Shown one piece after another: positions 11,101-25,800 of a stretch of 64,000 nt of DNA. Made by a program: the position numbers and the translations under genes. Source of the DNA: Spisula solida (lineage: Eukaryota; Mollusca; Bivalvia; Venerida; Mactridae). The stretch is taken from positions 15,179,455 through 15,243,454 of the forward strand of contig OX365948.1 in the NCBI GenBank assembly GCA_947247005.1. Reading direction: 5' to 3'. The notes beneath the pieces are model-generated. The model ran no database searches and was not told the DNA's origin. It was given only the letters and a program-made list of their open reading frames with translations. Every line of letters begins with the position of its first letter. The first letter of the stretch is position 1.

Positions 11101-14100
11101 ATCGACTATACTTTAGTTGATGAAACTACTTTTCCCATACTTATACTTAACCGAGAATCGATATTCGAAATGCTTCGGACTTTTCGACGGACGAAGATTT
11201 TGTTGACATCGGCGATTTTATTCTGCTTGATTAATGTTTACGGATGATATTATTATGCGTGGATTTAATTCTGTGATTTGATCTTGGACCGCAGAATGGC
11301 AGAAATTTCCACTCCGCAGAAATAACCAGCTATACGGTATTTCTAATTATATTGAGGTCATTTTAATCAACATTGGCTGCTTAGAAGATCATATGTTCGA
11401 CTGCACACGTATAGCAATGTATCGGGACATTACGATGTTTTACAACATAATGTCTTATATTCTTCGTGTGAGATATTCACGAAATATAGTCAAATAAAAT
11501 TTGTAACACACAAATAACATACATTTTTGTACAAACAAAACAGTGCATTAAGTTCCCTGTCAAGTAATTTGAATTGCTGCATTTCGAACTTACGTATTCT
11601 ATAGAGTGCTAAGTTTCTTAACTTCATGATAACAAATGGAGCGCTTAATTCCCCCCCCCCCCAAAACCAACCAGTTCGTCATTTACAGACATAAAGGGGA
11701 ACTCACAACCGATAATTGCCAGCGTCAGCGATCACCAGGTATGTAATATATTCCGTTTATCAACTTGATGAAAATAACCACTAAACACTCGTGATTCTTG
11801 GTGAAATGGACTTTGGAATACAGCCTAACATGAATCTGGGTTATATTTATAACATACAAATCGTACAAAGGGGTTTTATGGCCACGTCAAGTCATTAGAA
11901 TGTCTTCCTTTGTTGTTAGCATATGTCTCTTATCTCTGCCTCTGCGTTAGCATTAATATTTAACGCCCTGCCTTTGTCGTTATCATTCGAAAAACAGAAC
12001 TGCCTATTTCGTTAGCATTTTTTTCGTACCTCGTTCAATTTAAACCTCTGTATCTTCACAGAAAATGCACATTTTTCAAAACGAAAACGACAGATATATT
12101 GAGGAAGGATTGAAGTTTGTATTCAATGTTTTAGAATTGTTCCAAACCACGAATTCAGTTGAGAATTCAATGTCAAAGACGAAAGTTTCGAACTTTTGGC
12201 AAACATCGCATACCTAAACCCTGTTTACTCGAATAATATGGCATTTGTGGGCACATAAATTATATATAATTATTGTTCATTCATCGCGTCAACGATATAT
12301 GTAAGTCATCACTTTCAAAAGCAACGCAAAACACATATAAAATAACAAATACTTACCCCCACTCTAGTGGCGTAAAACGCGCGTGTCTCTGCCTTCAACA
12401 TACATAACTGCCTTACACACAGCGGGTTGTACGGTGTGACTTAACCTTCCTTACGGCAAATATAGCGTAGCGGGCTTACAGGTGCTGCCTCACAGATTGG
12501 GCTAATTTTTTTGTATATCGTGATTTTCAAACCTTACCAAGTATTGATGTAATAGAAAGCCCCTGATTGTTGCTTTATGAATTTTTTTTCCACTCTCGAT
12601 GTCGCCCACTGAGGTTTTTTTTTCTTGAAAAAAAGCTAAGTTTCCTTCCAACATGCTTTGTGAATTACGTAATTCACTCGTGATCGAACTGTAACATCAA
12701 CAAACTATAGCGTAAACATCAGTGAGGTATTTAGTTCGTTTTTCGAATCGTTTCCATCAAATGCGAACACATTTCAGGCAATTTAAGTAATAGTGGTGTT
12801 AATTCTATAGAGTATTAATACCCTATTATATATAATTTCTGATGTAAAACTACTAGATAACTATAAAATACAAAAGTTTGTCAAGTTATTTTAGATGTCA
12901 GTGTGGTTGTTTACATGGCATATGAAGGCAACGATACAAAAATTACGCGAATATTTGACAATTTTATTTTATTTTTGCAATACGCCAATTGATGTGTGAG
13001 GCAGTCCCTTTAAAGATTTTAATCAGATTGATTGGTCAGTGTTATTACAGCTCTATCAAAATGCCATCGATTACTTCGAATACACTTGTATATTCTTTAT
13101 ATTCAGGCGGCTGTTCATGCATCGCAGATATGTTTGAATAAATCATGAATATTTGGAATGCTTTTAGGATGTTTTTAGAATTCTATTGGAAAAGTACAGT
13201 CAAAATATGTTTCTAATACATACATGTATGTTACATAATGTCGATTATAACGAATTCACTTCAGAAGCAGTCGAAATGCTTAAAGAGTAGGCAAAGAACA
13301 TTAAAATGAGGTTCTAATGGATACATTTACATCCGATTCTGTGACATCCACCATTACTGAACGCACTATTTATCATACAAGGTCACAGAATTCCCACCCC
13401 GCATAGCCAACGGTACAGGAACATTTAAACTTATCTAAGCGGCTTGTATAAAATCCAATGCATTTTTAAAAAGCCGTCGAAACCTAACTTACGAGATTCC
13501 CTTAGCAACCCAATCACTGATGTACTTCAGCATCATGGTTCGTTTCGTGACGTCATCAACTTGCAACAACCTTCCTCCATTAGATTTACATATCGTGTCC
13601 GCTTCGTTCCAAGTTGCTACGGTTGTATGCAGTATAAACTGTGTCTTAGTTGTTGTTGGAATATTTTGGTCTAAAAAGGGAATGCATACTTTTAACAGTT
13701 TACTGTAGATGCAAATGAACTAGTTTACCCGTGATAACAATAATTGGGATGTCGTAATCCATGGTAAGCGCATCGGCTCATGGCTGTGGCGCCACATTCG
13801 TCATAGGGCTTGTATTTAAGCTACATATATCAAATAATTATTATTTGAGGACATGATCGGACGTTTTGAAGCTAGTTTGGGGTGAGTTATGTAATAAATG
13901 ATTTACCCCGAATGTAATTGGGTGTATTAGTAGAGAGGTTGCGAACGTCAACATGTAACGTGTACGTCTACGTGAATACTAGTTTTGAGTATTTCGTCAC
14001 ACAGGTATGTGTATGCACGGAAAACCCAATATTTCATCGCCCGTGATTTCATTGAGTTTATATCGAAGAAATCATGTCACAACTGGCATGTGATGTTACA

Positions 14101-17100
14101 CACACACGTTGTGTTTCGCAAGCTAAGTTTAATTGCAACGTGTACGTGTACGTAGACATGTACGAGAAGTTACACATATACATAGTCGAACACGTTCTTG
14201 CTACCTCTATTATCTATAGACTGGTATTGGCTTGCTGTTGTTCAACTGTAGTGTACAGTAGCATGGTGATTTATTGGCCTCGCATACAGAACCACTATAA
14301 CAAGATACATATATAGTATACCTGTACTCGGGTAGATGTTTTCTGGACATTCTGATCTCAGACCTGTGACGTTACAGCATGACTTAGGCAGTATTTCCAA
14401 GTCTACTGTCAGATTAACGAGCCCAGAATTGTTCACAAACGTGTCTGGAAATATAAATTAATTCATTGATATCGCAAATCGCGAAATCAGGAAGTTAAAA
14501 TCGTGATATATCGAAGTGAAATCGTGCAAAAGCAAAACCGTAACTAACGTTTATTTCTTTTGTATCACGTTTACAGTGTAGCAATACCACGTGATATTTG
14601 ACTACAGTTACAAGAAGAAATTTGTAAACATTGGAAAATAAAATAGCCATAAGTATTTTATTTCTTCAACGATTTCTACGAAATATACGCCACGCTAAGG
14701 GGACAATTATTTGCTTTCCATAAAATATATAATCTTTTTCAGCGGCTGTGCTGTTTTGTGCATTACTTTGTGAAACCTAGGAACGTGTAGGTTTTACAGG
14801 GTAATGAAAAAATCGGTAAAACTGCTAATAAATACCTTATATTTCACGGAAAGCAAACACTTTTCCCCTTAGCGTGGCGTATATTTCATAGAAATCGATG
14901 AAGAAATAAAATACTTATGGCTATATTTGTGTTCCCATGTTTACAAATTTCTACTTGTAACTGTAGTCAAATGCCACGTGGTATTGCTACCCTGGTTTAG
15001 AAATATTGATTACTGAAAATCCATAAATTGCTTTTGTGGACGAACTTGGTCACGGAGTATTGAGTCAATTTGTACACAATCATACAGGCACGAAAGTACT
15101 TATCAAGTCTGTATAGTCCGGAGAATTTGACACAACTCTCGACCTTCTATTAGCATAATTTAACAGCTGATATATTATCTATACATAGAGGATCTTGCAT
15201 AAGTGTTCATTACATACGAGTTTTATTAAACGAGTGGGCAAAGTGGTATGACACGAGGCTTTGCCGAGTGTCATATTGTTTTTGTCGACGAGTTTAATAA
15301 AACTCGTATGTAATGAGCACGAATGTTAGATTCTATTTATCGCATAACCTTAGGACACGCTCATTATTGTTCAAAAGGATGATGTACGCTGCATATGTTT
15401 CAGCCACAATTCAGCGGTACAATGAGCGCGACGTCATGGCGACGTTGATATTATCCTGACGTCATTGACGGATCAATGCATGGATTGGCTAACGTCACGT
15501 CAAGCTAATTTAAATATTTATTGCACAGTCTGGGAGTGCCGAACGATATTTACGGCACGGCTTTACGGCACTCCTGGACCGCAGGTTATGTGATAAATGT
15601 ATTTATAACACAGGTTTTAAGTTTTCATAAGCGGGGAGAATAACGAAGACGCTCGAGGTGTAATACCAACACACATCTAAAGGACCATATTGCTCTATTT
15701 ACTCGCGGAAATTTATATATTCAACACAAGAAGATTGTAATACATTCACACATAAAGGTCAGGATCACGTCAAATTCTCCGAGCTATAATACAGATGTAT
15801 CTACAATATCTTTACTGTGTGACCTACGTACCTGTCCATGATAATTTATAGTAGAATGTGAAGTTATTGTTTGGAACTGTTACCCCTGAACTATTCTTGA
15901 AGAACAGGAAACAGTCGGTATCTATGTGGGCACCAGCAGGCTTCACGGAGTATCCCCAACATTCCTGGTATTCATAGGTCCATTCTGAACACATATTTCG
16001 ACATGCTGTCTCGGTAACTACGTAGGCACCTAGCTGGGTACCACTTCCGGTGGTATTTTGTTGTCCCAGCGAATAACTTCGATTTGATACTGCAAAGGAA
16101 TATACTATATTTTGAAATGTATGAATATTATAGCATGTCGAACAATTTGAATACCTCTTTAAAGACCATGTTACTTTTTATTTGTTCCCTAAGTTTCGCC
16201 AAATCAAATCATTTCTCATTATGTTTTATTGACGCGTTTGCAATAGAATGACGTAGACCTATCACTGACTTAGAGGAATACAGAGCTGTAAGTGGTAAGA
16301 CACTTAGGCCTACATATCTTAAATATGCATCTCAAGATGCTTCTTGCGGACCTTTTTCATGAAAATCGAAAGAGGTCATGTTCACCGAAATGAAGTAGAA
16401 AAAACTTGTTTTTCCATAAATACCGTTGTTTTTTTCTTTTCTCCAAATAGCATTGCTGCACATACAACCTTATTCGATTTATACATTGCCAAGCTTCAAA
16501 AATAACTCAACGTCGGACCAACTCTTGGTACTTGAAACTATGTAATGAATAATAATCGTTCAATTTCTGTATAAGTTGGATTGATTCAATGATTACAAGA
16601 ATTCTTCCGTTTAATATTTACAAGTGCTAGCTAAATTATTCTAATAAAAGACGTTATATTTTTTAGGAAAATATTAAAATGACCACAAAGATCCCTACCA
16701 AAGTCTCCCATACAGACTACGTTATGCATTGTATTGCAAATATCTGTATACCACAATGACGTATTGGTATCCATGGTAACACACAACTCTGTATCTGACA
16801 GGTTAGTAGAGGGTAATGCGTTTGTATCCCAATTAGGAGTAATCCCGGCTGCGCAGTTAGACCAGACTCTTATATCAGTATGGTTGACGGGATCAGGTTC
16901 ATGCAAGCCTAACCATAAGTATTCCATGCTAGAAACATATAAATAAATGTAACATTTAAAACTTCATCAATATTATCATGAACTGTTAGAACACACCATA
17001 TAATCCATTGCGTCAAAGGCTGGTATGTTGGTAGAAGGCAACGAAAATAAATAAAGTAAGTATTTGCTTTTTTTTGTATTTGTGAGTGATCATTAACTGA

Positions 17101-19571
17101 TACATTGGAGGCACAGGTTACAGTAACGATGATAAAGACTCGTTTTTACAGAAATTGATATGTACTTAAGATGTAGTTTTACTATTTTTTTTAATTTTTC
17201 TTTTGCAATGATACAACTTACCTGTGCGTTGAAGCAGAGAATAAACAATTTGCACATAAAAGACTAATCAAACATAGCCAATTTTTAACCCTTCTAGAAT
17301 CGCTAAAATATTGTAGTCCACTGCCTTCTACAAACAAGAGCTGCCGTCGACGCAACGTATTGACGTTTAGAGAAAAGTACGATTGTACTACTAATTAAGT
17401 TAATATTGAACTGTATCATGTGTATACATAATGCCTATTGCTTAATTATTAAACATCATGTTTATATTAGCTGACCAACTCGAAGTTCTTACGTAAATAT
17501 ATTGAATATTTTAAAAAATAAACGTCCATGATAAAATAATAAACATGTTTAAACACGTTGCTGTTGATTAATTTAAAGGAGGTGTACACGTATCTTTTCA
17601 TGTCTTAATATTGCGACTTAAAATTGCTATTAACTATGAATGGTAATTAATTATTTATTATAATTGTAACTACTATTAAAGTTATGCGAAAATGCATGCA
17701 CTTGTTTAAATGATCCGTACAATTTTAGGAAACGTTATTTTGCATTTTATATAAATTATGCAAACTAAATGGTAAACTATAGACACACTCACTTTAATTT
17801 ATGTAAGAATTGGACTTATGCATAATATGTTAAGTTCGTCAGGACACGTGGTTAACTTGACTAGCATGTATTTGCACAGCATCGATCGTAAAACAAGGTC
17901 TTAAACTAACTCAGTTTTTGTACTTTAAAAGCAAGATCGATTTAAAGGTTGCTCACACCAGGAGTCTGGCATCGACCATGCACAGTGATGAAATACTAGT
18001 ATGCAATGAATGCGCTCTAACGAAGTTTACACAATGTTATTGTAATCATATAATTTGAACCATACAGGCAATGTTAAACTGAATGCGTAAACCAATATTA
18101 TTGCTTTTATAAAATGGAATTTTAAAACTTTAATCATAATAATGCCTATCTTTGGCGTCATACATCGTAGGTGCTTATTCGAATATGGAAACCGCTGTAT
18201 AAATTTGCATTTAACAAAAGGCTATTTTTTATATCTTGAATCATTTTTAAGATTAATTGCAACCATAGAGAGAATGTGTACATACTTTTGCACGTCCTTA
18301 TATTTGTTGACTATTTGTTGTATAGACTGGTAATCATCTTGTTGAGTGATACTAAGCATATCCTGACCATACATGTTACATATTGTATATGCATTATTCC
18401 AGGTCCACTTTCCAGGATAGACAAATATGTCACGTGCTGTCACGGTACTCACACCTGTCTCCGGTATCCCTGCAACAAACATTACATAGTGCAGGCTCCA
18501 TAGCTGATATGTCTATGGCTGACAAGTACGGTATTCATGATTGAGGAAAAAGAGACTTTTCTTTTTTTATTAATTAAAGGGTAAAACAAAAAGTTTCCAT
18601 TTTTATATATTCTTTGCTTTTCGTAAAAAAAACATCAAATCAAATACTGATGAAAATTGAATTGAATTAATAGTCCCGACATTCTTACACAATGCTTCTT
18701 TATTTGGCTTTTTTTAATCGTAAGCCAGACTGAAGAAAGGTCACGTGCTCCTTCACATACAGTTTCGCTTATAACAAGGCGTTCTAAGAGACCTGTGGTA
18801 AACACATCACATAAAGACCAACTGAATGACAATTTGTCATCTCAAAATGAAGACCACAATTTCAGGTCCATGTTCACTAGTTTGTTTTTATTTGGCCTCG
18901 ATCATTATGAGGAACACCTTAACAAGTCCCTGAAGATTTGAATGCAATTACAAAGTCCCAACCGTTTTGAAGCCACACAAATTTGTGACGTAGTTTCCCT
19001 AATTTCGTCTCTAGAGCAACCACAGTTTGTGTTAGAATAAAGTATACCCCTGCAAACAAAGGTTGAAGTGGGTATACTGGAGTCATCGTGTCTGTCAGTC
19101 CGTCAGTCCGTCTGTCCGTCTGTCCGTTTGTCGGTCGGTCGCTCGGTCGGTCGGGCGGGCGGGCGGGCTTCCTGTCGGTCCGTTGGTCTGTTGGTCTGTT
19201 AGCAAAATCGTGTCCGCTCTGTAACTTTGTCGTTTCTTGCTGGATTTTGCTAAATATCTCCTTATAGGCCAATACATTCATTTCAAGTTCCATAAACCGA
19301 AATTGGAAACGGTTTGAGTTATGTCAGCATCTAATCTAGATTTTTGCCGGATTAACGAATGAATGGAGAAATAATCATACTTCGCTTTTCAACATAAATG
19401 TTTTTTTCTTCTGATTTCTCAATAAATATTGTCGGTTTATAGTGGCAATTACGTACGGATAGGAAGTGTGAGGGAAAGGGCAAACAATATTTCATTAAAT
19501 AGGCCTTACTGATATTTTGAGAGCTTTTGAATAATTGTCTTAACCAGACTGTATGTTCATGTTCATGTACA

Positions 19572-19653
<82 letters not shown>

Positions 19654-19779
19654 CTGGCTTAGAATTAGCAAGTCGTAAGTACAAAATCAATATTTTGAGA
19701 AAACATGAAAATACTGTTCTGAAAACTACTTTTTAGCTCCACTATTCGTAGAATAAGGGGAGCTATTGCAGTCACCCGA

Positions 19780-19819
<40 letters not shown>

Positions 19820-22800
19820 AACACTTTTGTTAAAGTTTAGGTTAAGGTTTTTTAACCTCTTATATTCTCTAAGTTCTTTGAGATGTTGCTTTCATACTTT
19901 GCATACTTGTTTGCCATCATGACCCCAACCCATATGCAGGAGTAGGTAACTCTATCACGCAATTTGTTGAAAGTATGCCCCCCTTTTCTACTTAGTGCAA
20001 ATAGTGCAAATGTTAAAGTTTAGGTACTGGTTTTTTAACCTCTAATATCTTCATTGTGCATTGACATATTGCTTTGATACTTTGCATACGTGTTCACCAT
20101 CGTCGGAAACAGTCATATTCATTTTTCTTCGCTCTCACAAATCTAAATTTAATAATCGCATTTTCACTTTATCTATCGATACTTCACAATATCTCTGGTG
20201 TTGGTGGAAAGATTACATCCTATACTAATGATTATAATACTTTGCCTTACTGAAAATCTTCTTCTTTAATAACAAAGACCCCAAGAAAAAAGTGAGTGAG
20301 AGTTTGTCAACATTGTACATGTCCTTCCGGTTATCCGGCAACTACTCCACTATGTATACCAACCTGAGCACAGTATGCTTATGGTTATGTATTATTGCTT
20401 TTATGAACACTTTCAGCAAGGAAAGCACAAATGTAGCCCTGACTGATGTATATATAGACAGAAGTCACGTAATGACACAGGCAGTCGAGCGGAATGCACG
20501 AAACCTCAATGTTTTCCTGTCACTACGTTTAATCCATAAGTCACTTACTGGTAATAGAAAAATAACATTTCTATACCTATTCTGTCTTCTATCTAGTCAA
20601 TATGCAGATATTGAATTAAACCCAGGAACTGCAGCTGATAGTTATCCGTGTGGAAAATGTGACCACAATGTATCCTGGAGTCAGAAAGGCATACTCTGCG
20701 ACACCTGTGATAGATGGTTCCATGCTGACTGCCAAGGAATAGGTAACTCTACATATAACCAATTGTCTGATTCTAGGTTCAGCAGGCATTGCCAGTGGTG
20801 TGGAGCCAGCAATTATTTCACCTCTCTAAAAGAATCATTGGATTCACTTAGTGATACAAACATCTACTGTACCCTAGAATCCTTTAACAACTCCACCGAG
20901 AATGATTTCTCTTTCAAACAAACAGGCACAACTACAATACTCAGTCCAAACACTAAACCGATCAGCCCAAACACTAGACCCATCGCATCATCCACACCCA
21001 ACCACAAAACTAAAACACGTCCAAAACAAGCTAAACTTAGCAAACAACAACGCATCTCCATTCTCAACATTAACTGCAGGTCAATAAAAAACAAAGTCCC
21101 TGAACTTCACGAAATGATTGACCAGGTCAAGCCAGATGTTTTATGTTGCACCGAAACCTGGCTCAAACCAGACGTCCATACTGCGGAAATCTTTCCGGAT
21201 AGCCTTGGCTATGCAGTGTATCGAGATGACAGGACCCACAGTCAAAACAGTATATTAAGTCAGACAGGGAAGGCAGCACTCAACTTAACCAGCCGAGCAC
21301 AGAAAACATTAAAAACACACAAAGCACAATGCCCAACTAAACAAGCGCAGATCCGCCCAAGTCCAAGCTGTCGAAAAGTATAATAAATTATAACTAGCTG
21401 AATGACCAAAAGGCGGAATGCCTACGCTGAATGACCTAGTAACAACAGTAAAACTGCTGAACTACATAGTTTTAGCAGCCTACAGTCTAAAAGTTAAGTA
21501 ACAGTATTAAAACGTAGAAAGGCCCGATTTCAGCAACAAAAAATCTGAAAACCTTAAAACGAGTGACCCAGTTTCATTAAGTAAAATGACGTAATTGAAC
21601 AAATCGAGATATGACGTACTGAATTGCAAGGTGGTGGAGTCCTGATAGCCATTTCCAAATCCTTACTGAGCCAGGAACAGCCTGAACTCAAGACTGATAC
21701 TAATATTTGCTGGACCAAAATTAGTATACCTGGCTCACGCGACATATTTGTTGGGTCATTTTTTAAACCCCATGAAAATGACACCTATGCTTTATCACAA
21801 TTATGGTCATCACTCCAACAAGTCCCCAAAAACAGCATAATATGGTTGTTGGGTGATTTTAACATGCCTGATATGGATTGGCAAACAGAGTCCATCAACA
21901 AAAACTGTAAATTCAGCAATATGTATGAGCAATTCCTTGAAAATATAGTTAGTCTCAATCTTGAGCAAATGGTTAAATCACCAACCAGAAATCAAAACAT
22001 ACTGGATCTATTTCTAACAAATCACCCATCAGTAGTACATAGCACAACAGCTCTACCTTCCTTTGGGAACTCAGACCACAACATTATCCATCATAAACTT
22101 AACATAAATAGAGGACGCCCTACACAGCCCAAAAGGAATATTCCATGCTACAGAAAAGCTAACTGGTCCAAAATTAAATTAGAGCTCATCAAATTCCATG
22201 AAAACTTCATAGACCGGGAATACACTGAGTCTAACCTTGCCTGGAATGACTTCAAACATGAACTCCATAGACTCTGTGACAAATACATCCCGACCAAAAC
22301 TACGAAAAACAGACAGAATCTACCCTGGGTGACCCCTGACAGATACGGAAACGAGATAAACTATTTGCAAAACTTAAAAAGAAACATGCTGACCCCAAAT
22401 CAGAGCCATCATTCAAGACTCTTAAGGCGACCATCCAAAAGAATATACGCAACTCGTACTGGTCGTACTTGGAGTCTGTTATTTTCAGCTCTGATTCCCA
22501 ACCAGGTAACAACAAAAAGTTCTACAGTTTTGTCAAGCACAGCAAAACTGAGAACTGTGGAGTTGCACCCCTTAAATCCGAGGGCATCACACAAGGCAAA
22601 TGTCCTGAATAAACAGTTTGAATCTATCTTTTCTAGACCCCAACCCTTAGGTCTCAAACAAATGTATAAAAACCTCTTAAGTCCCCCCCTAACTCTATGC
22701 CCCCAGCACAATTACAGTTGATGGTGTTGACAAGCTTCTCTAAGGGTTAAATCAGAATAAAGCTACTGGTCCTCACCAAGTATCACCACGCATCCTGAAG

Positions 22801-25800
22801 GAACTTCACAGTGAAATAGCCCCAACCCTTACAGAATTATTCAGGTTGTCCCTTGAGACCGGCATCGTACCCGATGACTGGAAAAAGGCAACAATTGCAC
22901 CTGTCTTTAAGAAAGGCCCAAAATCCAAACCAAGTAATTATAGACCAATATCCCTAACATGCATAGTGTCAAAACTAATGGAGCACATTATAGTCTCCAA
23001 CCTGATGACATTCTTTGACCAACATGACATACTGAGCCCATACCAACATGGATTTCGGACAAAACACAGCTGCGACACTCAGCTCCCCAGCTTTACTCAG
23101 GAAGCTTTTGACAGCTTGGATGATGGTCAGCAGATATATGTCATTGTGATGGATTTCTCCAAAGCATTCGACAAAATTGACCATCACAAGTTTATCCACA
23201 AGCTAAGACATATGGGAGTAGACACAAATGTTACATCATGGAGCAGGTCTTTCTTGAACAACAAAACAAAAAGGTCAATGAATCCGCATACACAACATAC
23301 GTAAGGCCCCAACAAGAATACTGCTCCGTCATTTGGCACCCCTGGCAGAAACATCTCATAAATAAGGTTGAAGGTGCCCAGAGAGCTGCAGCCAGATACG
23401 TCTGTGGAAACTATGACTATCAGAGCAGTGTCACCACTATGCTAAACGATCTTGGCTGGGTGACACTGCAACAACGAAGACTGCAATCATCCTTAATCTT
23501 TCTATATAAAGTCCAACATAACTAAAAAGTCTTAGTCTTCGTTGATCATAATCATCTCATCCCAACCCGCAATCAGAACTTTCTAAAACCGCAGTCAAAT
23601 ACCCAATATCACATCAACTCCTTTTTCCCGAGAACAATAAGACTTTGGAACAGTCTCCCATCCCAGGTCAAATCGAGTCCCAGCCTAGACATCTATTCTA
23701 ACAGGCTGGCGACGGTCACATTCTAGCCTGTACTATTCTGTTTTTATCCTGCACCCTTTCCCCTATGCTCTTTGATCTTTTTAACCTTTAATTTGAGCAC
23801 ATAACACAATTTTTAAACTATTTATAACACTGTTTTCCAGACAACGCGCCTCCCAATTATAATCGAGTTCGATTGCTCGGGATTATAATGTAGATGTAGA
23901 TGACCCTACCCATACACAGGGGTAGGTAACTCTATTAAGCATTTTGGTGAAAGTATGCCCCCTTTTATCGACTTAGTGCAAATGTTAAAGTTTAGGTACA
24001 TGTTTTTTCACATATTGCTTTACATACTTGTTCACCATCATGACCCAAACCCATACACAGGGGTAGGTAACTCTATCAAGCATTTTGTTGAAATTATGCC
24101 CCCTGTTGGACTTGGAAATGTAAATGTTAAAGTTTAGGTACAAGTTTTTAACCTCTAATATCTTCAAAGTGCATTGACATATTGCTTTGATACTTTGCAT
24201 ACTTGTTAACCATCATGACCCCAACCCATAAACAGGGGAAGGTAACTCTATTAATCATTTTGATGAAATTATGCCCCCTTTTTCAACTTAGTGCAAATGT
24301 TAAAGTTTAGGTACAGGTTTTTTGACCTCTAATATTTTCAAAGTGCATTCACATAATGCTATGCTTACATGTTCTTTATCATGACCCCAACCCCTACACA
24401 GGACTGGGTAACTCTATCAAGCATTTTGTTGAAATAACGTCCCTTTTGGACTTGGAAATGCAAATGTTAAAGTTTAGGTACATTTTTTTTAACCCCTTAT
24501 ATCTTCAAAGTGAATTCATCTATTGCTTTGATACTTTGCATACTTGTTCACCATCATGACACCAACCCCTACATAGGAGAAGATAACTATTTAGCATTTT
24601 GTTGAAATTATGCCCCCTTTTGGACTAAGAAATGCTTATTTGTTTACCTTCATGACCAAGGGGACCTACTCATGAGTAGGTAACGGTCCTGCATAATGTG
24701 TCCAAATTATCCCCCTTTTTCGACTTAGAAGCCCCCACCTCTACACAGCAGAGGGTAATGCTGCTGTTATGAAGCATTTTGTTTTGAATTATAATAATTG
24801 TACTATTCTAGCATGGCGCTGCGAATAGTGGAGCGCGCTGTTCGTGGACAGCTCTTGTTACTTATGGAAAACAAGTTTTTTAAACTTCAGTTTGGTCAAC
24901 ATGACCACTTCCGATTTTCATGAAAATAGGCCCATAAGAAACGCCTTGAGATGCAGATTTCTAATATGTACTAGTCTTTTAAGTTCGTAAGTATTACTTA
25001 GTATTACATACGACCTTCTAATTCTAAGCCAGCGATATGTATTTTTAAGAGAGCCTTCACGCACAGGACGAGGACATTTGTATTTACGTCCTTACAAATG
25101 TCAAAATAAAATGATTTAGAAGTTACCACACGTTGTGTTTGGATACTGTAATGTATCGCTTGTTATATTATATATACTGGAATCAACCGCACCTGAAACA
25201 TAAAATCGTGTTAGTATTAAACTTCACTGCATGTATTATTATGGCAATATGCATAAGGAATGGGATGGTAACTATATCAAGTAAGCATATTTTGTTCGAA
25301 ATCTACATTGCTTGGGTCTGCAAGGCCATTACCAATTAACGTTGGGTTATCTTCCATTATTTTCTGAAGTGCTAAGCACTTGATTTCTACTACAAGTCGC
25401 ACAAAAATATCGGCCTATGCAAAGTAGAATAAAGGAACTCAATATGCAAGTTTGAATATTCTAGAAGTGCCTCTCGGTATTCGATTTGGTTTGATCTGAC
25501 TTGATTTAATTTGATATTTTTATGAGAAAATAATGAGAAAATGTGACATTGAAGAAATGGGCGAACGTGAACGATGATCTAGGAATTAATTTATTTTGAC
25601 CTTACATTCTAGAATATTTATTCGAAACATATGATAACCCCAATATAAATAATAGTGGGTTTCCACATAATACGTTATCATAGCTGACATCATTGGTTAG
25701 ATATAAATATTATGCAATTGGTACAAAGTCCAATATTAAATCATATAAGACACAATTTTTGTGGTGACATGAAGCTGTTTTTGACCCATGTAAGTTTGGT

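Larger units (their letters stand above)
14445..15831 (-). other. Intron 7, containing two inverted-repeat elements
   Basis: It holds the MITE at 14574-14994 and the compound repeat at 15187-15598. The remainder has no recognisable feature. Confidence 0.55.
20101..23900 (+). mobile_element. CR1/L2-like LINE, nearly full length but broken
   Basis: It is inserted in the internal repeat of the 19651-25035 element. It reads 5' to 3' as PHD finger, endonuclease (interrupted by another repeat), reverse transcriptase with an internal deletion, and a C-terminal FFPRTIRLWNSLPSQV motif typical of CR1/L2-type elements. It ends in ATGTAGATGTAGATGA, a CR1-like short tandem tail. Several frameshifts make it non-functional. 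Clade assignment rests on these motifs only. Confidence 0.8.
19651..25035. mobile_element. TA-flanked ~5.4-kb element with internal tandem repeats, split by a LINE
   Basis: The termini TCGCTGGCTTAGAATTAG (19651) and their inverted copy (ending 25035) are each flanked by TA, followed by related TCGTA. A subterminal motif GCTCCACTATTCG occurs inverted near both ends (about 19738 and 24820), with a (GGCGTC)n run at 19784-19818. Inside are about six 166-175-bp tandem units (catgacc starts at 19917, 24039, 24214, 24380, 24555), each with TTAAAGTTTAGGTAC. Removing the LINE at about 20101-23900 rejoins the repeat at CACCAT/GACCC. No transposase was recognised. Confidence 0.75.

Noticed and set aside
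19352..19736. YIYI-repeat open frames on both strands
   Set aside because: Caused by the (TA)n microsatellite.
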